Part shown: piece after piece, positions 35,422 through 44,681 of the stretch
Numbering within the stretch: the stretch's first letter is position 1
How the letters are laid out: each line of letters opens with the position of its first letter
DNA from: Endozoicomonas sp. OPT23
GTDB lineage: Bacteria > Pseudomonadota > Gammaproteobacteria > Pseudomonadales > Endozoicomonadaceae
Length of the DNA: 64,000 nucleotides
Assembly: GCF_009653635.1 (NCBI RefSeq)
Contig: NZ_PPFD01000009.1
Coordinates: 1-64,000 of the forward strand
Direction of reading: 5' to 3'
The notes under the pieces: model-generated
What the model saw: only the letters and a program-made list of their open reading frames with translations
Databases searched by the model: none
Told to the model about the DNA's origin: nothing
Translations under genes and position numbers: made by a program

Positions 35422-35546
35422 ACTCACAACAATCCAGTGTGTTTTTTTATGAACCAAACAGACTACACAGGTGTTCTCTAAAAGAGAATCGTTATTCTTA
35501 CGTGTTGACTGCCTGACAAAAATCCATAATAAATGAATATTTATCC

Positions 35547-36290
35547 TTACTGCGCCGTCCAACCCTGGTCTATTGTCCAACTGGATCCCGTCACACAGCC
35601 TGCTGCATCAGTGCAAAGATAAAGGGCCATTGCGGCAATCTCATCAGCCGACAGCAGTCTTTTAATGGCAGCATTTTTCAGCATGACATCACTGATCACC
35701 TGCTCTTCCGGAATATTCAATAACCTCGCCTGATCGGCTATCTGACTTTCTACTAATGGTGTCCGGACATAACCCGGGCAGATAGCGTTGGCCGTAATAC
35801 CATGTTCCCCTCCTTCCAGCGCCAGTGTTTTAGTCAGACCAATCAAGCCATGCTTTGCCGTGATATAGGAAGATTTGTAGAGAGAAGCCACCAGCCCATG
35901 GACAGAAGCAATATTGATAATACGCCCCCACCCCTTGGCTTTCATGGCTGGCCAGACCGCCTGAGTCAGCACAAAAGGCGCAGTCACCATCACATCCTGC
36001 ATTTTCTGCCAGGTTGCCAGTGGAAAGTCCTCAATAGCACAGACATGCTGGAAGCCAGCATTGTTCACCAGCACATCAATACCGGCACCAAAGTCTTTTA
36101 CCAGCGCTCGGCAGGCTTTAAAGTCTGATAAATCGATGGTAGCTGTCTCGATACTCTTCGAATGAGTCAGCTCTGCTTCGGCAATGACATGCTGGTCCAC
36201 AGCCAGTACCTTATAACCTGACTGGGCCAGCTGGATGGCAATGGCTTTACCAATACCACTGGCGGCACCTGTTACCAACGCAGTTCTCAT
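35547..36290 (-). CDS. bdhA: 3-hydroxybutyrate dehydrogenase (SDR family)
   Basis: The ATG at 36290 follows AGAGGAA. The SDR cofactor motif ALVTGAASGIGKAIAIQLA opens the protein, NNAGFQHV follows, and the catalytic Ser-Tyr-Lys are in IASVHGLVAS and SSYITAKHGL. The segment DVMLKNAAIKRLL near residue 200 is specific to D-3-hydroxybutyrate dehydrogenases. It oxidises (R)-3-hydroxybutyrate to acetoacetate with NAD+. It is 27 bp downstream of a TRAP permease gene, so import and oxidation of the same compound is a plausible pathway. Confidence 0.9.
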   Translation of the reverse strand: MRTALVTGAASGIGKAIAIQLAQSGYKVLAVDQHVIAEAELTHSKSIETATIDLSDFKACRALVKDFGAGIDVLVNNAGFQHVCAIEDFPLATWQKMQDVMVTAPFVLTQAVWPAMKAKGWGRIINIASVHGLVASLYKSSYITAKHGLIGLTKTLALEGGEHGITANAICPGYVRTPLVESQIADQARLLNIPEEQVISDVMLKNAAIKRLLSADEIAAMALYLCTDAAGCVTGSSWTIDQGWTAQ

Positions 36291-36317
36291 CACTATTTCC
36301 TCTTCGCAAGGATTCAT

Positions 36318-37700
36318 CTAATAGGCGACAGATGGCAACCAGGTCACCAGCTCCGGCCAGATTATGACCACCATTAACGCCAGTAACTGAAGACCGATAA
36401 ACGGTACGACCCCTGCATAAATATGCTTCAGAGTAACTTCAGGTGGACAGACGCCTTTAAGATAGAACAGCGCAAACCCGACGGGAGGCGTAAGAAATGA
36501 CGTCTGTAAGGCCAGCGCCACCAGTATGACAAACCAGAGCAGCTGCGGGTTATCCACAGAGCCAAAACCATTAATGGCAAGGTCCAGTCCTGACACCACC
36601 GGCGCCACCAGCGGCAAAATAATCAGCGTAATCTCGATCCAGTCGAGGAAGAAACCCAGGAAGAAAACCGCCAGCAGAATCAGGGCAATCACACCATAAG
36701 GCCCGAAAGGCAGGCTGGTCAGTGCAGATTCAATCAACTCATCACCACCCAGTTCTCTCAACACCAGAGCAAAGGCACTGGCTCCGATAAAAATGGCAAA
36801 GATATAGGCTGTCGTATTAAAGGTTTGCTCTAACGACTGTTGCAGTATTTTAAAATTAAAGTTGCCGTTTTTTATGGTCAGCAGCATCGCACCCAAAGCA
36901 CCTATACCACTGGCTTCTGTAGGCGTAGCAATACCGACAAAAATTGAACCCAAGACCATGCCGATCAAGGCTACCGGTGGCAGAATGTTTTTCAGCAGAT
37001 TAAAAACCAGACTCCAGTTGTATTCATCGGTCTGCTCCGGAATCGGCATTGTTTCTGGTTTGACTACGCCTTTAATCACAATAAACAAAACGTAGAACAG
37101 CGCCAGCATCAAGCCGGGGAAAACAGCCCCCATAAACAGATCACCCACGGACAAACCTAACTGGTCAGCCATGATCACCAGCATAATACTGGGAGGAATC
37201 AGAATACCGAGGGTACCGGCACTGGCAATAGTTCCGAGTGCCGTGGGCAGATGATATTTTTGCTGCTGCATGGCAGGTAGAGAAATCAGCGCAAGCAAAA
37301 CCACCGAGGCACCAATAATGCCCGTGGATGCAGCGAGAATAATACCAATCAGGGTAACAGTAATCGCCAAACCACCATGAACCTTGCCCAGCAGCGCCTG
37401 AATAGACGACATCAGTTTTTCAGCCAGACCGGAATTGTCAAGCATGATGCCCATAAAGATAAACATGGGCAGAGCGACCAGTATCCAGTTATCCATGACA
37501 TCATAGAGCCGATTAACTAGCAGCCCCAACGTCAGAAAATCCAGCCCGGTGATAGTATCGAGATAGATATCAGAGAAATAACCGATGCCGGCGAAAGCAA
37601 TGGCTACACCACCCAACACCCAGGCCACCGGATAACCTGACATCAGCAACAGAATAAAACTGGCAAACATGGCCAGTACCAGAACCGTATTAGCGTCCAT
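36318..37700 (-). CDS. TRAP transporter large permease (second system)
   Basis: About 460 residues with 12-13 hydrophobic segments. Family marks include PMFIFMGIMLDNSGLAEKLM, IGIILAASTGIIGASVVLLA, LGILIPPSIMLVIMADQLG and SFLTPPVGFALFYLKGV. The ATG at 37700 follows GGGAGG; a longer frame exists upstream. It overlaps dctQ by 11 bp. The FLDWIEITLIILPLVAPV stretch is typical of TRAP subfamilies paired with the long DctP type found upstream. Confidence 0.92.
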   Translation of the reverse strand: MDANTVLVLAMFASFILLLMSGYPVAWVLGGVAIAFAGIGYFSDIYLDTITGLDFLTLGLLVNRLYDVMDNWILVALPMFIFMGIMLDNSGLAEKLMSSIQALLGKVHGGLAITVTLIGIILAASTGIIGASVVLLALISLPAMQQQKYHLPTALGTIASAGTLGILIPPSIMLVIMADQLGLSVGDLFMGAVFPGLMLALFYVLFIVIKGVVKPETMPIPEQTDEYNWSLVFNLLKNILPPVALIGMVLGSIFVGIATPTEASGIGALGAMLLTIKNGNFNFKILQQSLEQTFNTTAYIFAIFIGASAFALVLRELGGDELIESALTSLPFGPYGVIALILLAVFFLGFFLDWIEITLIILPLVAPVVSGLDLAINGFGSVDNPQLLWFVILVALALQTSFLTPPVGFALFYLKGVCPPEVTLKHIYAGVVPFIGLQLLALMVVIIWPELVTWLPSVAY

Positions 37701-38253
37701 GCTGAACACCTCCCTTTCCACCTTCTCTTCCGGAGGAGACAAGGACATCGAGTTTTTTCAGCAATGAAGAGAACATCGCCAGAATCAGTAGCATCATACT
37801 GGCCGGAATGGCTGACTTGATCAGCCAGCGCATGGGCAGACCGGAAGGCGACGATGACGACTCATCAATTCGCCAGGCGTCGTAAGCAAAAGGAATACTG
37901 TGCCATAACAGTGTTGCCAGAAAAGGAAAAGCCAGCAGAAGAATACCCAGAATCTCAACAACGGCTTTTTTTCTTTCGGAAAAATGATGGTGAAGCAGGT
38001 CAACACGGATATGGTTGTTTTTTATCTGGGCGTAAGAAAGGCCGAACAGGAAACCAACAGCAAACAGGTGCCATTGCAACTCTTCCAGAGCAATCAGTCC
38101 GCTGGCAAAGCCCTTCCGTAGCACCACCTGAAGAATAATAATAAGAACCAGTAACAGATAACCCCAGCAAACTATTTTGCTGATACGTTCAATGCCACTA
38201 TCAATAAGAGAAGACAGCCGCAGCATCCATCCGGCTGATGTATTCGTTTGCAT
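37690..38253 (-). CDS. TRAP transporter small permease (second system)
   Basis: Four transmembrane segments with the DctQ loop EELQWHLFAVGFLFGLSYAQ and NNHIRVDLLHHHFSERKKA. It starts at the ATG at 38253 and overlaps the large permease gene by 11 bp, so the two are co-translated. A hydrophilic glycine-rich tail (SSGREGGKGG) follows the last helix. Confidence 0.9.
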   Translation of the reverse strand: MQTNTSAGWMLRLSSLIDSGIERISKIVCWGYLLLVLIIILQVVLRKGFASGLIALEELQWHLFAVGFLFGLSYAQIKNNHIRVDLLHHHFSERKKAVVEILGILLLAFPFLATLLWHSIPFAYDAWRIDESSSSPSGLPMRWLIKSAIPASMMLLILAMFSSLLKKLDVLVSSGREGGKGGVQHGR

Positions 38254-38318
38254 ATTTACGCCTCGCACTGCTTGAAAAAGCCAACCCGCATTAAGCGGGC
38301 TGGCGGGGCCATACCAAA

Positions 38319-39392
38319 TTACTTGGTTTTGCGAGGCAGGAAGGCGTGCTGTTCCCAGAGGTCATAACCTGTACGGAACTTGGACAAATCACTCCAGACT
38401 TTATTAAACAGCGGATCTTCTGCAGAATACTCAACCGCTACTTCATTCCAGCTTGTTTCAAAGGCGGTCAGCATTTCCTGGTTCCAGTACATCTGCTTAA
38501 CACCGTTCTTCTTCATGGCTTCCATTTCAGCGTACTGACTGGCTTCACCTTCAGCGATAGAGTCGGCCATGGAGGCTTTACAGGTGGTTTCAACAATCGC
38601 CTGTTGCTGGTTATCCATCTTCGCCCAGGTGTTCTTGTTGATCAGCAACTCAAAGACTGTGGCCTGCTGGTGCCAGCCTGGGAAGTAGTTGTACTTGACG
38701 ATTTTCTGAAGCCCCAGTCGTTTATCAATGGCTGGCTGAGAGTACTCAGCACCATCGATAACACCTTTTTCCAAAGCGCCAAAGATTTCACCACCGGGCA
38801 GCTGAACCGTACCGGCACCCAGTTTTTCCAATACTGCGGCACCCAGACCAAAGTAGCGGATATTCATACCTTTCAGGTCGGATGGTTTATTGATCGGTTT
38901 CTTGTACCAGCCAGACGTCTCTGGGCTGATAATCGCGCAAGGCAATACCTTAACGTTATAACCGTTGGTGTCGTACATCTCCTGATACAGCTTCAAACCA
39001 TTGCCATAGTACATCCAGGCCATATACTCGCCGGCTTCCGGGCCAAAAGGTACAGAAGAAAACAGCGAAGCAGCTTTCATCTTACCCTTCCAGTAGCCAG
39101 CGGTGGCGTAACCGGAGTTAACCTTGCCGGACGAAACAGCATCCAGAATCTGCAGAGGCGGCACCAGCTTGCCCGGCTCATAGATTTTCATTTTGATCTT
39201 GCCGCCACTGATCAGTTTCAGCTGATTTGACACCTTAACAATAGGTGTACCAAGTGCGGGAAGGCTGGAGTTAAAGGCAATGGGCGTCTTTAGAAGGATT
39301 TTATCGGCCTGGGCTGTTACAGCGGCCATGGGTAGTGTCATGGAGAGTGTTACTGCGCCAACAGCCAGCGCCAGAGATTTACGGCTGAACAT
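38319..39392 (-). CDS. TRAP substrate-binding protein (second system)
   Basis: The signal peptide (LALAVGAVTLSMTLPMAAV, cleavage near TAQA) is followed by a 330-residue DctP-like fold of the longer, 'YGNG' subfamily: GYATAGYWKGKMKAASLFSS, EYMAWMYYGNGLKLY, IRYFGLGAAVLEKLGAG with the conserved Arg, and VIDGAEYSQPAIDKRLG. This group is often linked to alpha-keto or hydroxy acids. With bdhA in the operon, 3-hydroxybutyrate is a reasonable guess for the ligand. A conserved Cys pair (LPCAII, TTCKAS) is present. Confidence 0.9.
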   Translation of the reverse strand: MFSRKSLALAVGAVTLSMTLPMAAVTAQADKILLKTPIAFNSSLPALGTPIVKVSNQLKLISGGKIKMKIYEPGKLVPPLQILDAVSSGKVNSGYATAGYWKGKMKAASLFSSVPFGPEAGEYMAWMYYGNGLKLYQEMYDTNGYNVKVLPCAIISPETSGWYKKPINKPSDLKGMNIRYFGLGAAVLEKLGAGTVQLPGGEIFGALEKGVIDGAEYSQPAIDKRLGLQKIVKYNYFPGWHQQATVFELLINKNTWAKMDNQQQAIVETTCKASMADSIAEGEASQYAEMEAMKKNGVKQMYWNQEMLTAFETSWNEVAVEYSAEDPLFNKVWSDLSKFRTGYDLWEQHAFLPRKTK

Positions 39393-39465
39393 TTGGATGA
39401 TTCCCTGCTTTTTATTATTTTTTGACCCAGAAGAGTTTAGAAAACTCCTACATCCATCGGGTGTT

Positions 39466-39558
39466 TAAGTGTGCAGACACACGTAGTCGAATATTAAGTA
39501 GCTATATCTCCACCAATGGCGGGAATATAGCTTATGAATTCGTATGTCCGGGTACTTA
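39466..39558 (+). repeat. Dispersed repeat R1, copy 3
   Basis: The left block is TAAGTGTGCAGACACACG, then TAGTCGAATATTAAGTAGCT; the right block is AGCTTATGAATTCGTATG and TCCGGGTACTT. The central hairpin (CTATATCTCCACC / GGCGGGAATATAG) has decayed, with two mismatches and one wobble. It is in the intergenic space before the intact kinase gene. Confidence 0.85.
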
Positions 39559-39709
39559 TCATGTGCAGAATCCATCTTACTGGATAAAAAGAGAACAGCG
39601 CAAAAAAATCACTGTTTTTTTCGACTATTATCTATTTCCTCCCTTAAAAGTCTCTATTTTCAGTTTCATCCTATAATTAAAGCCAGTTATCAAGGATGAA
39701 CAAGCAACA

Positions 39710-41302
39710 ATGGCTGTTGAATCAACCGGGTCAATTTCAGTAGCTTCGCAACCAACTCCTACCAGTACAGAGAAAGCTTGTTCAGAAGAAGGCATCACTG
39801 GCCATTCAAAAAGAAAAGTCACTAAATTCAGCCCTCTAAGTCTCATCAAGACTGCCTATCAACAGGCTCAGCCAAAACTGAAAGCACTTACCAGCAGAAA
39901 GGTTGAAATCATAGAGCCCCTGCCAAGGCAAACCGATGCCAGAGCTATTCTGCCAGACTACCAGGCAGGCAAAGTGAAGTCTGCCCCCTCTTTAACAGCC
40001 TTGACCCAGGGCAAGACACTCGGTGAAGGTGCTTTTGGTACTGTCTATCAGGCACAGGAATCCGTCGTTGAGAGCAAGCAGAGTCTGAGAGAAAAATTCA
40101 GATCAATGCTCAGAATCAAGTCAAAAATCAGCTCACCTCAGCAGTTAGGCAAGCACTATGTCGTTAAACGTCAAGCTTTGACGGGCACAGAGGCTGACAA
40201 GGCGGCTCAGATCAAGTCCATTTCCAGTGAAAACACTATTCAAAATATCGCACCGGGCGCCTTACCCGTCACAGCCTCAAAAGTCAGTGCTGATGGGAAG
40301 TTTCACGAGACAATGATGGAGCATGGTGGAGGCAGCCTGTCGAGCGTTATGGGTGAATTTACAGAAAGAGGCGATAGAAAAGAAGGCGCCCTTCCCGCCG
40401 AGCAAACAATAGATCTGAGCAGGCAACTGGTGAGTCAGTTGAGAGACATTCATGCAGCCGGTGTCATACACAGAGACATTAAGGCTGAAAATGTTCTGGT
40501 AAACAATCAGGGAAAGGCAGCACTGGTCGATTATGGTAACGCTGCACACACCACCAATGAAGACCCTTCCACAGCCCGGTTACGCGGAACTGCCGGGTCA
40601 GCTATTTATATGGCACCCGAAATGATTGAGGGAAAAAAGTACGGTCAGAAAGCGGATGTCTGGTCTATGGGAATGCTGCTGGCTGAAATGGCCACCGGAA
40701 AAGAACCACCGGTACCAGATATGAAAGTTAACCCTGATGGTAAAACACTGAAGAAGATCTCTGTTAATGAAAAAAATCTGGCTCGCTTTAAACTGCTTGT
40801 CAGCAAAAACAGAAATTTATCCCCGGAATTTAAGAGCCTTATTAAAGGGATGCTGGAAAGAGATCCTGACAAGCGCTTATCAGCAAAGCAGGCAGCTGCC
40901 CATCCTTACTTTTCCGGCACAGATACCAAAACCATGAGTAGCGTCCAGTTACAGAGTAAACATAACCAGCTTTACTCTCAACTGGCAAAAGCAGAACAGG
41001 CTCTTTTTGAAGCCAGAAAGTCCGGTGCAGACATCAGTGCTCTCAGGGAGTCCGTGACTTCTCTTGGTAATCAAATGAAAGAATTACAAACATTGATAAA
41101 TACGAAGAATATTGAAAGTCAGATAAACACACTGGACAACAGAAAAGATCAGATTGAAGAAAGGCTGTTTGAACTCAGGCAACAAAGGCAGACTAGAAGC
41201 GTGAAGAAAGAGATTAAAACTCTTGATCAACAGCTACCAAGAATCGAACTGAATATTACAGCTCTGCAAAGCGAACTCCAGACCCCTGAACAGAAAAAGT
41301 AA
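39710..41302 (+). CDS. Eukaryote-like Ser/Thr protein kinase with coiled-coil tail
   Basis: The 530-residue protein has an intact kinase core: glycine loop LGEGAFGTVYQA (residues 104-115), Lys153 in HYVVKRQ, catalytic loop VIHRDIKAENVLVN (252-265), DYG 274-276 in place of DFG, activation segment with GSAIYMAPEMIEG (296-308), and KADVWSMGMLLAEMATG. About 30 extra residues (118-147) sit between the glycine loop and the Lys. From about residue 415 to the end is a long charged coiled coil (for example QLYSQLAKAEQALFEARKSG). There is no signal peptide or membrane helix, so it is cytoplasmic or delivered by a dedicated secretion system. The N-terminal 60 residues are Ser/Thr-rich. Confidence 0.92.
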   Translation: MAVESTGSISVASQPTPTSTEKACSEEGITGHSKRKVTKFSPLSLIKTAYQQAQPKLKALTSRKVEIIEPLPRQTDARAILPDYQAGKVKSAPSLTALTQGKTLGEGAFGTVYQAQESVVESKQSLREKFRSMLRIKSKISSPQQLGKHYVVKRQALTGTEADKAAQIKSISSENTIQNIAPGALPVTASKVSADGKFHETMMEHGGGSLSSVMGEFTERGDRKEGALPAEQTIDLSRQLVSQLRDIHAAGVIHRDIKAENVLVNNQGKAALVDYGNAAHTTNEDPSTARLRGTAGSAIYMAPEMIEGKKYGQKADVWSMGMLLAEMATGKEPPVPDMKVNPDGKTLKKISVNEKNLARFKLLVSKNRNLSPEFKSLIKGMLERDPDKRLSAKQAAAHPYFSGTDTKTMSSVQLQSKHNQLYSQLAKAEQALFEARKSGADISALRESVTSLGNQMKELQTLINTKNIESQINTLDNRKDQIEERLFELRQQRQTRSVKKEIKTLDQQLPRIELNITALQSELQTPEQKK

Positions 41303-41523
41303 AACAATTGTAGGTCGTGAGTATCTCCCCATGATCAATGGTTGTTCACAATTGTGTTTCTGCTCTGCCTCTGGCTTGGGCACTGACCGTCTACCTTCCG
41401 GATTGGGTTCGCAGTTTTGATGACCAGCGTTACCTGGATTCCGATGGATAACCCCATGCAATAACTAACATACCCGTCAGAACCACTGAGATAAACCGGG
41501 TCTCTGGAAACCATTTCTAAAAC
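41303..41523. other. Gene-free stretch between the kinase and the ABC transporter
   Basis: Two copies of ACAATTGT (about 41304 and 41348) lie 44 bp apart. A short open frame from 41341 to 41457 (residues such as LAWALTVYLPDWVRSFDD) has no start or ribosome-binding site; it may be a remnant of a lost gene. Nothing else is recognised. Confidence 0.3.
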
Positions 41524-42960
41524 TTAACCGCTGCTTGGCCTTAAGCTCCGTGCACACTTATCGATCAGGACATTCAGCAAAGCTGTAACCAGTATCAGAA
41601 GCATTGCCCTGTCCAGCCTGAACTCTTCAAACGCAGAATCGATATAAAAACCCAGTGTTGGTATACCTAAAATACCCAGAATGGCACTTTCCCTCTGAAT
41701 CACTTCCCAGCGATAAAGCAGCAACGCCATAAACTGCCGGTAGATTCTTGGCAGCACCTCATAGCAATAGAGCAGCATTCCAGAAGGTCTGTCTTCCCGA
41801 AAAGCCAATTGATCAACAAAACGGCCGGATAAATGCGCAAGAATAGCGGCATTATGAATAGACAACGCCAGCATACCGGGAAGCATTGACGGCCCCAGAA
41901 CAATGACACCGATAAAAGCCAAAAGGTATTCAGGTGTCGTTCGCAGCATAACCAGTAAACTGTGCCCAACAATACGACCGTTACCACAAAACAGTTTTGA
42001 TCTTAACGGAATTAAAAGCACAGCAAACAATAGTGTCATGGCCAATGATAACTGTGTCAGTATCATGGTATTAGCAATACCTGGGCCGATTTGCTTACTG
42101 AACAACAACCTGAACCAGTCTGACAAACTTCCAGTACTGTATTTCAGGGGTGCGGGGACAATATCAACGGTGAAAAACTGCCAGATCATTGACCACTGAA
42201 TATCAGCAACCGGTGGCAACCAGACAAATGAAAGCAGAACGTAAAGAGGTATCAGCTGCTTTATTAACCATAGTCGTGTAGAGCCTATGATCAGAAACAG
42301 CGCATACAGCATGGCAACGGCCTGACTGTACTCCCCCTGACTGAACAAACTTTCCAGATGAAAACCGACGGTTGGCAAACCGACAAATCCGAGAACCACA
42401 CTGGAACGAATACCGCACTCAAAGCGATACGCCGAATAATCAACCATTCTTCGCCAGGCCAACGGCAACGTTGTATAGAAGAACACCACAAAGCGGCTCC
42501 CTGTAAGAGCATCCCGTGGTTTGTGGTCAGATTCTTCGAAGATCTCACCGAATACCTTGGCAAAGGTTCCAGCATAGGGAATAGCCAGCGCCAAGAGCCC
42601 GGTTAAGGAGGTCAGCCCTGTAAGCTGGATAAAAATCAGTGCCCAGAAGAGTTCATGTATGGCTCGAATAAAGGCTGCAAAACCACGAACCCAGGCATTA
42701 CCGTAGCCAAGAGCCAGTACAAAACCCGCGACAGCACCTATGACTACACCTTGAAAAGCAAAACTAAGCGTTGTTGTCAGAACAGACAACAACTGCCAAC
42801 CATCAATCACCTCTGGCGTCACTATCGCTATACCAAGCCGGGACAGCTCAGGCCAGAAATCAGGAAAGGACAGTTCAAGGTCGGCAAGAGGCAGGCAAAG
42901 CATTGCCAGAAGTATTAGCAGCAGAGAATTTCTGCGCAAAATAGCGGCTTCAGTCTTCAT
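41524..42960 (-). CDS. PhnE-type ABC permease, tandem fused
   Basis: I start at the ATG at 42960, which overlaps the ATPase stop by 11 bp. The protein (478 residues) contains two successive permease halves, each with about six hydrophobic segments and the EAA-like loop: RAIHELFWALIFIQLTGLT in the first and VMLRTTPEYLLAFIGVIVLG in the second. Ordinary PhnE proteins are single-domain (about 260 residues), so this is a duplicated fusion. It should be the membrane channel of the transporter formed with the next two genes. Confidence 0.88.
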   Translation of the reverse strand: MKTEAAILRRNSLLLILLAMLCLPLADLELSFPDFWPELSRLGIAIVTPEVIDGWQLLSVLTTTLSFAFQGVVIGAVAGFVLALGYGNAWVRGFAAFIRAIHELFWALIFIQLTGLTSLTGLLALAIPYAGTFAKVFGEIFEESDHKPRDALTGSRFVVFFYTTLPLAWRRMVDYSAYRFECGIRSSVVLGFVGLPTVGFHLESLFSQGEYSQAVAMLYALFLIIGSTRLWLIKQLIPLYVLLSFVWLPPVADIQWSMIWQFFTVDIVPAPLKYSTGSLSDWFRLLFSKQIGPGIANTMILTQLSLAMTLLFAVLLIPLRSKLFCGNGRIVGHSLLVMLRTTPEYLLAFIGVIVLGPSMLPGMLALSIHNAAILAHLSGRFVDQLAFREDRPSGMLLYCYEVLPRIYRQFMALLLYRWEVIQRESAILGILGIPTLGFYIDSAFEEFRLDRAMLLILVTALLNVLIDKCARSLRPSSG

Positions 42961-43633
42961 TATCGGCCGAATATAGAGCGGTGATCTGCTCGCTTGAGAT
43001 TGTTTCAGCGGATTGATCAATCATTATCTGGCCATCTTTCAGACCAATAATACGAGTAGCGAATGCCAGTGCAAGCTCGATATCGTGCAGAGCAACAATA
43101 CAGGTGTCGTGCTTTTCCGAAATCAGCCTCATCAGCTCTTTAGCCTGATATTCATCCACAGCAGAGACCGGCTCATCACCAAGAAACAGGGATTGTCCTG
43201 AAGCCATGGCCCGGGCCAGTCCTACCCGCTGCATTTGTCCGCCAGATAACTGTGACACCGGTTTAGACAGGTATTCTGAAAGTCCCAGCAGCATCAGAAT
43301 ATCACGAACATCAGCGATAGCTTTCTTCTGGGGAAAAACAAGGTTCAACAGGTTATAGAACAGTGAGTATTGCCCCAGGCTGCCTGCATAGGTGTTATGG
43401 AAGGTGCTGAGCATTGGCACAAGCCCGGGGTCTTGAGGACACCAGGCAATGATATCAGGCGACAAGCTTCGAAGATGGCGCAACAGTGTCGACTTTCCCG
43501 AACCACTTTGACCAATCAGGGCGATTTTTTCGCCCTGATTGACCGTCAAATCGAACGGCTGAAGAACCTGATGATCACCATAACCCAAAGACTCATTTTC
43601 CAGCCTGAATAAGGGCTGACAGGTCTTTGTCAC
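42950..43633 (-). CDS. ABC transporter ATP-binding protein (PhnC-like)
   Basis: The 227-residue ATPase has Walker A IALIGQSGSGKSTLLRHL, the signature VSQLSGGQMQRVGLARAMA, Walker B SLFLGDEPVSAVD and the switch His in IVALHDIELALAF. It is short for the PhnC branch; the usual Q-loop is embedded in IIAWCPQDPGLVPML. It drives import through the fused permease. Confidence 0.92.
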   Translation of the reverse strand: MTKTCQPLFRLENESLGYGDHQVLQPFDLTVNQGEKIALIGQSGSGKSTLLRHLRSLSPDIIAWCPQDPGLVPMLSTFHNTYAGSLGQYSLFYNLLNLVFPQKKAIADVRDILMLLGLSEYLSKPVSQLSGGQMQRVGLARAMASGQSLFLGDEPVSAVDEYQAKELMRLISEKHDTCIVALHDIELALAFATRIIGLKDGQIMIDQSAETISSEQITALYSADNED

Positions 43634-43637
43634 AGTA

Positions 43638-44510
43638 TCAGTCCAGCAAACCGATCTTGCGTGCTGTGTCTTCTATTGGTTGATAGAAGCTGTTCTCTGC
43701 CTCAACAAATGACTGTCGCGGGAACGCTTTCAGAAGCTCTGGCTGTTCAATATTCAACAATGCAGTCTGCACTTTCTGCTGAAAACCGGCACCGAAACGC
43801 TTGTCGACATCGCCACGAATACTCCACTGATAGTCGGGATATTCAGGAGTAGACCAGATCACCTCAACCTTGCTGGTATCGATTTTCCCTTCTGCCAGTT
43901 CGCGCTCCCAAACCTTGTAGTTCACCGCGCCGACTTCATAGGCGCCGGACTGTACCAGACTGATTGTACGACTGTGATCGCCGGAAAAACCAACACGTTT
44001 GAAAGCATCTTTCGGCGCTGCATTCAAGTGTTCACGAATATAGAACTCCGGCATCAGTCGACCTGAAGTAGAGCCTTTGGAGCCGAAGGTAAAGCTGCTG
44101 CCAGCAATATCTTCCGGGAAGGCTTTGGAAGCGCTGAAGCCGGTTTTGGCATTCGCAATCAGATACGTTTTAAAGAACTGGTCTTCGTAACCCTGAGCAA
44201 GCGCTTTGGAGCCTGGCACCAACAACCTGGCACGGACACCGGACAGACCACCAAACCAGGCCAGTTGCACCTGATTGTTTCTAAAGGCTGAAATGGCAGC
44301 AGCATAGCTTTTAACCGGAATGTAGTTAACTTCTACGCCCAGCTCCTTTTCGAGATAATCAGCAACCTTGCCAAAGCGTTCCTGCAGACGGGTTTCATCC
44401 TGATCGGGAATGGCGGTAAAGGTAAAAGTTTCCTGTGCCTGAAGAGCAGATACAAAAAACATGGACAGCAAGGCAACAGCCTTGCCAGTAGTAGATAGCA
44501 GACGTTTCAA
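43638..44510 (-). CDS. Substrate-binding protein, putative selenate ABC transporter family
   Basis: The signal peptide (KAVALLSMFFVSALQAQ) is followed by a PhnD-type fold. FTAIPDQDETRLQERFGKVA, AAISAFRNNQVQLAWFGGLSG, FTFGSKGSTSGRLMPEFYIR and VGFSGDHSRTISLVQSGAYE are the blocks of the family named 'putative selenate ABC transporter substrate-binding protein', a name based on genomic association with selenium genes elsewhere. PhnD relatives bind phosphonate, phosphite or phosphate-like oxyanions. No selenium gene is in this window, so the substrate remains open. The three genes sit within 4 bp or overlap, so they form one operon. Confidence 0.88.
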   Translation of the reverse strand: MKRLLSTTGKAVALLSMFFVSALQAQETFTFTAIPDQDETRLQERFGKVADYLEKELGVEVNYIPVKSYAAAISAFRNNQVQLAWFGGLSGVRARLLVPGSKALAQGYEDQFFKTYLIANAKTGFSASKAFPEDIAGSSFTFGSKGSTSGRLMPEFYIREHLNAAPKDAFKRVGFSGDHSRTISLVQSGAYEVGAVNYKVWERELAEGKIDTSKVEVIWSTPEYPDYQWSIRGDVDKRFGAGFQQKVQTALLNIEQPELLKAFPRQSFVEAENSFYQPIEDTARKIGLLD

Positions 44511-44681
44511 AGGTATGTCCTTATTAGGTTCAATAGCTAATAGAAGGATTTATAGGGTGCCGTCATGGCGGTGCAGATCATACGGAGATTTGTGCGGGGA
44601 TAAAAGCCCTTCTTAGCCTATCCCCTTTCAAATACAGTGAATCACAGCGAGTAGAGATAAATCAGTCAATATTGCCTGAAA

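Noticed and set aside
41341-41457. Short ORF fragment after the kinase
   Set aside because: No start codon or ribosome-binding site and no recognised similarity; reported only as a possible remnant.
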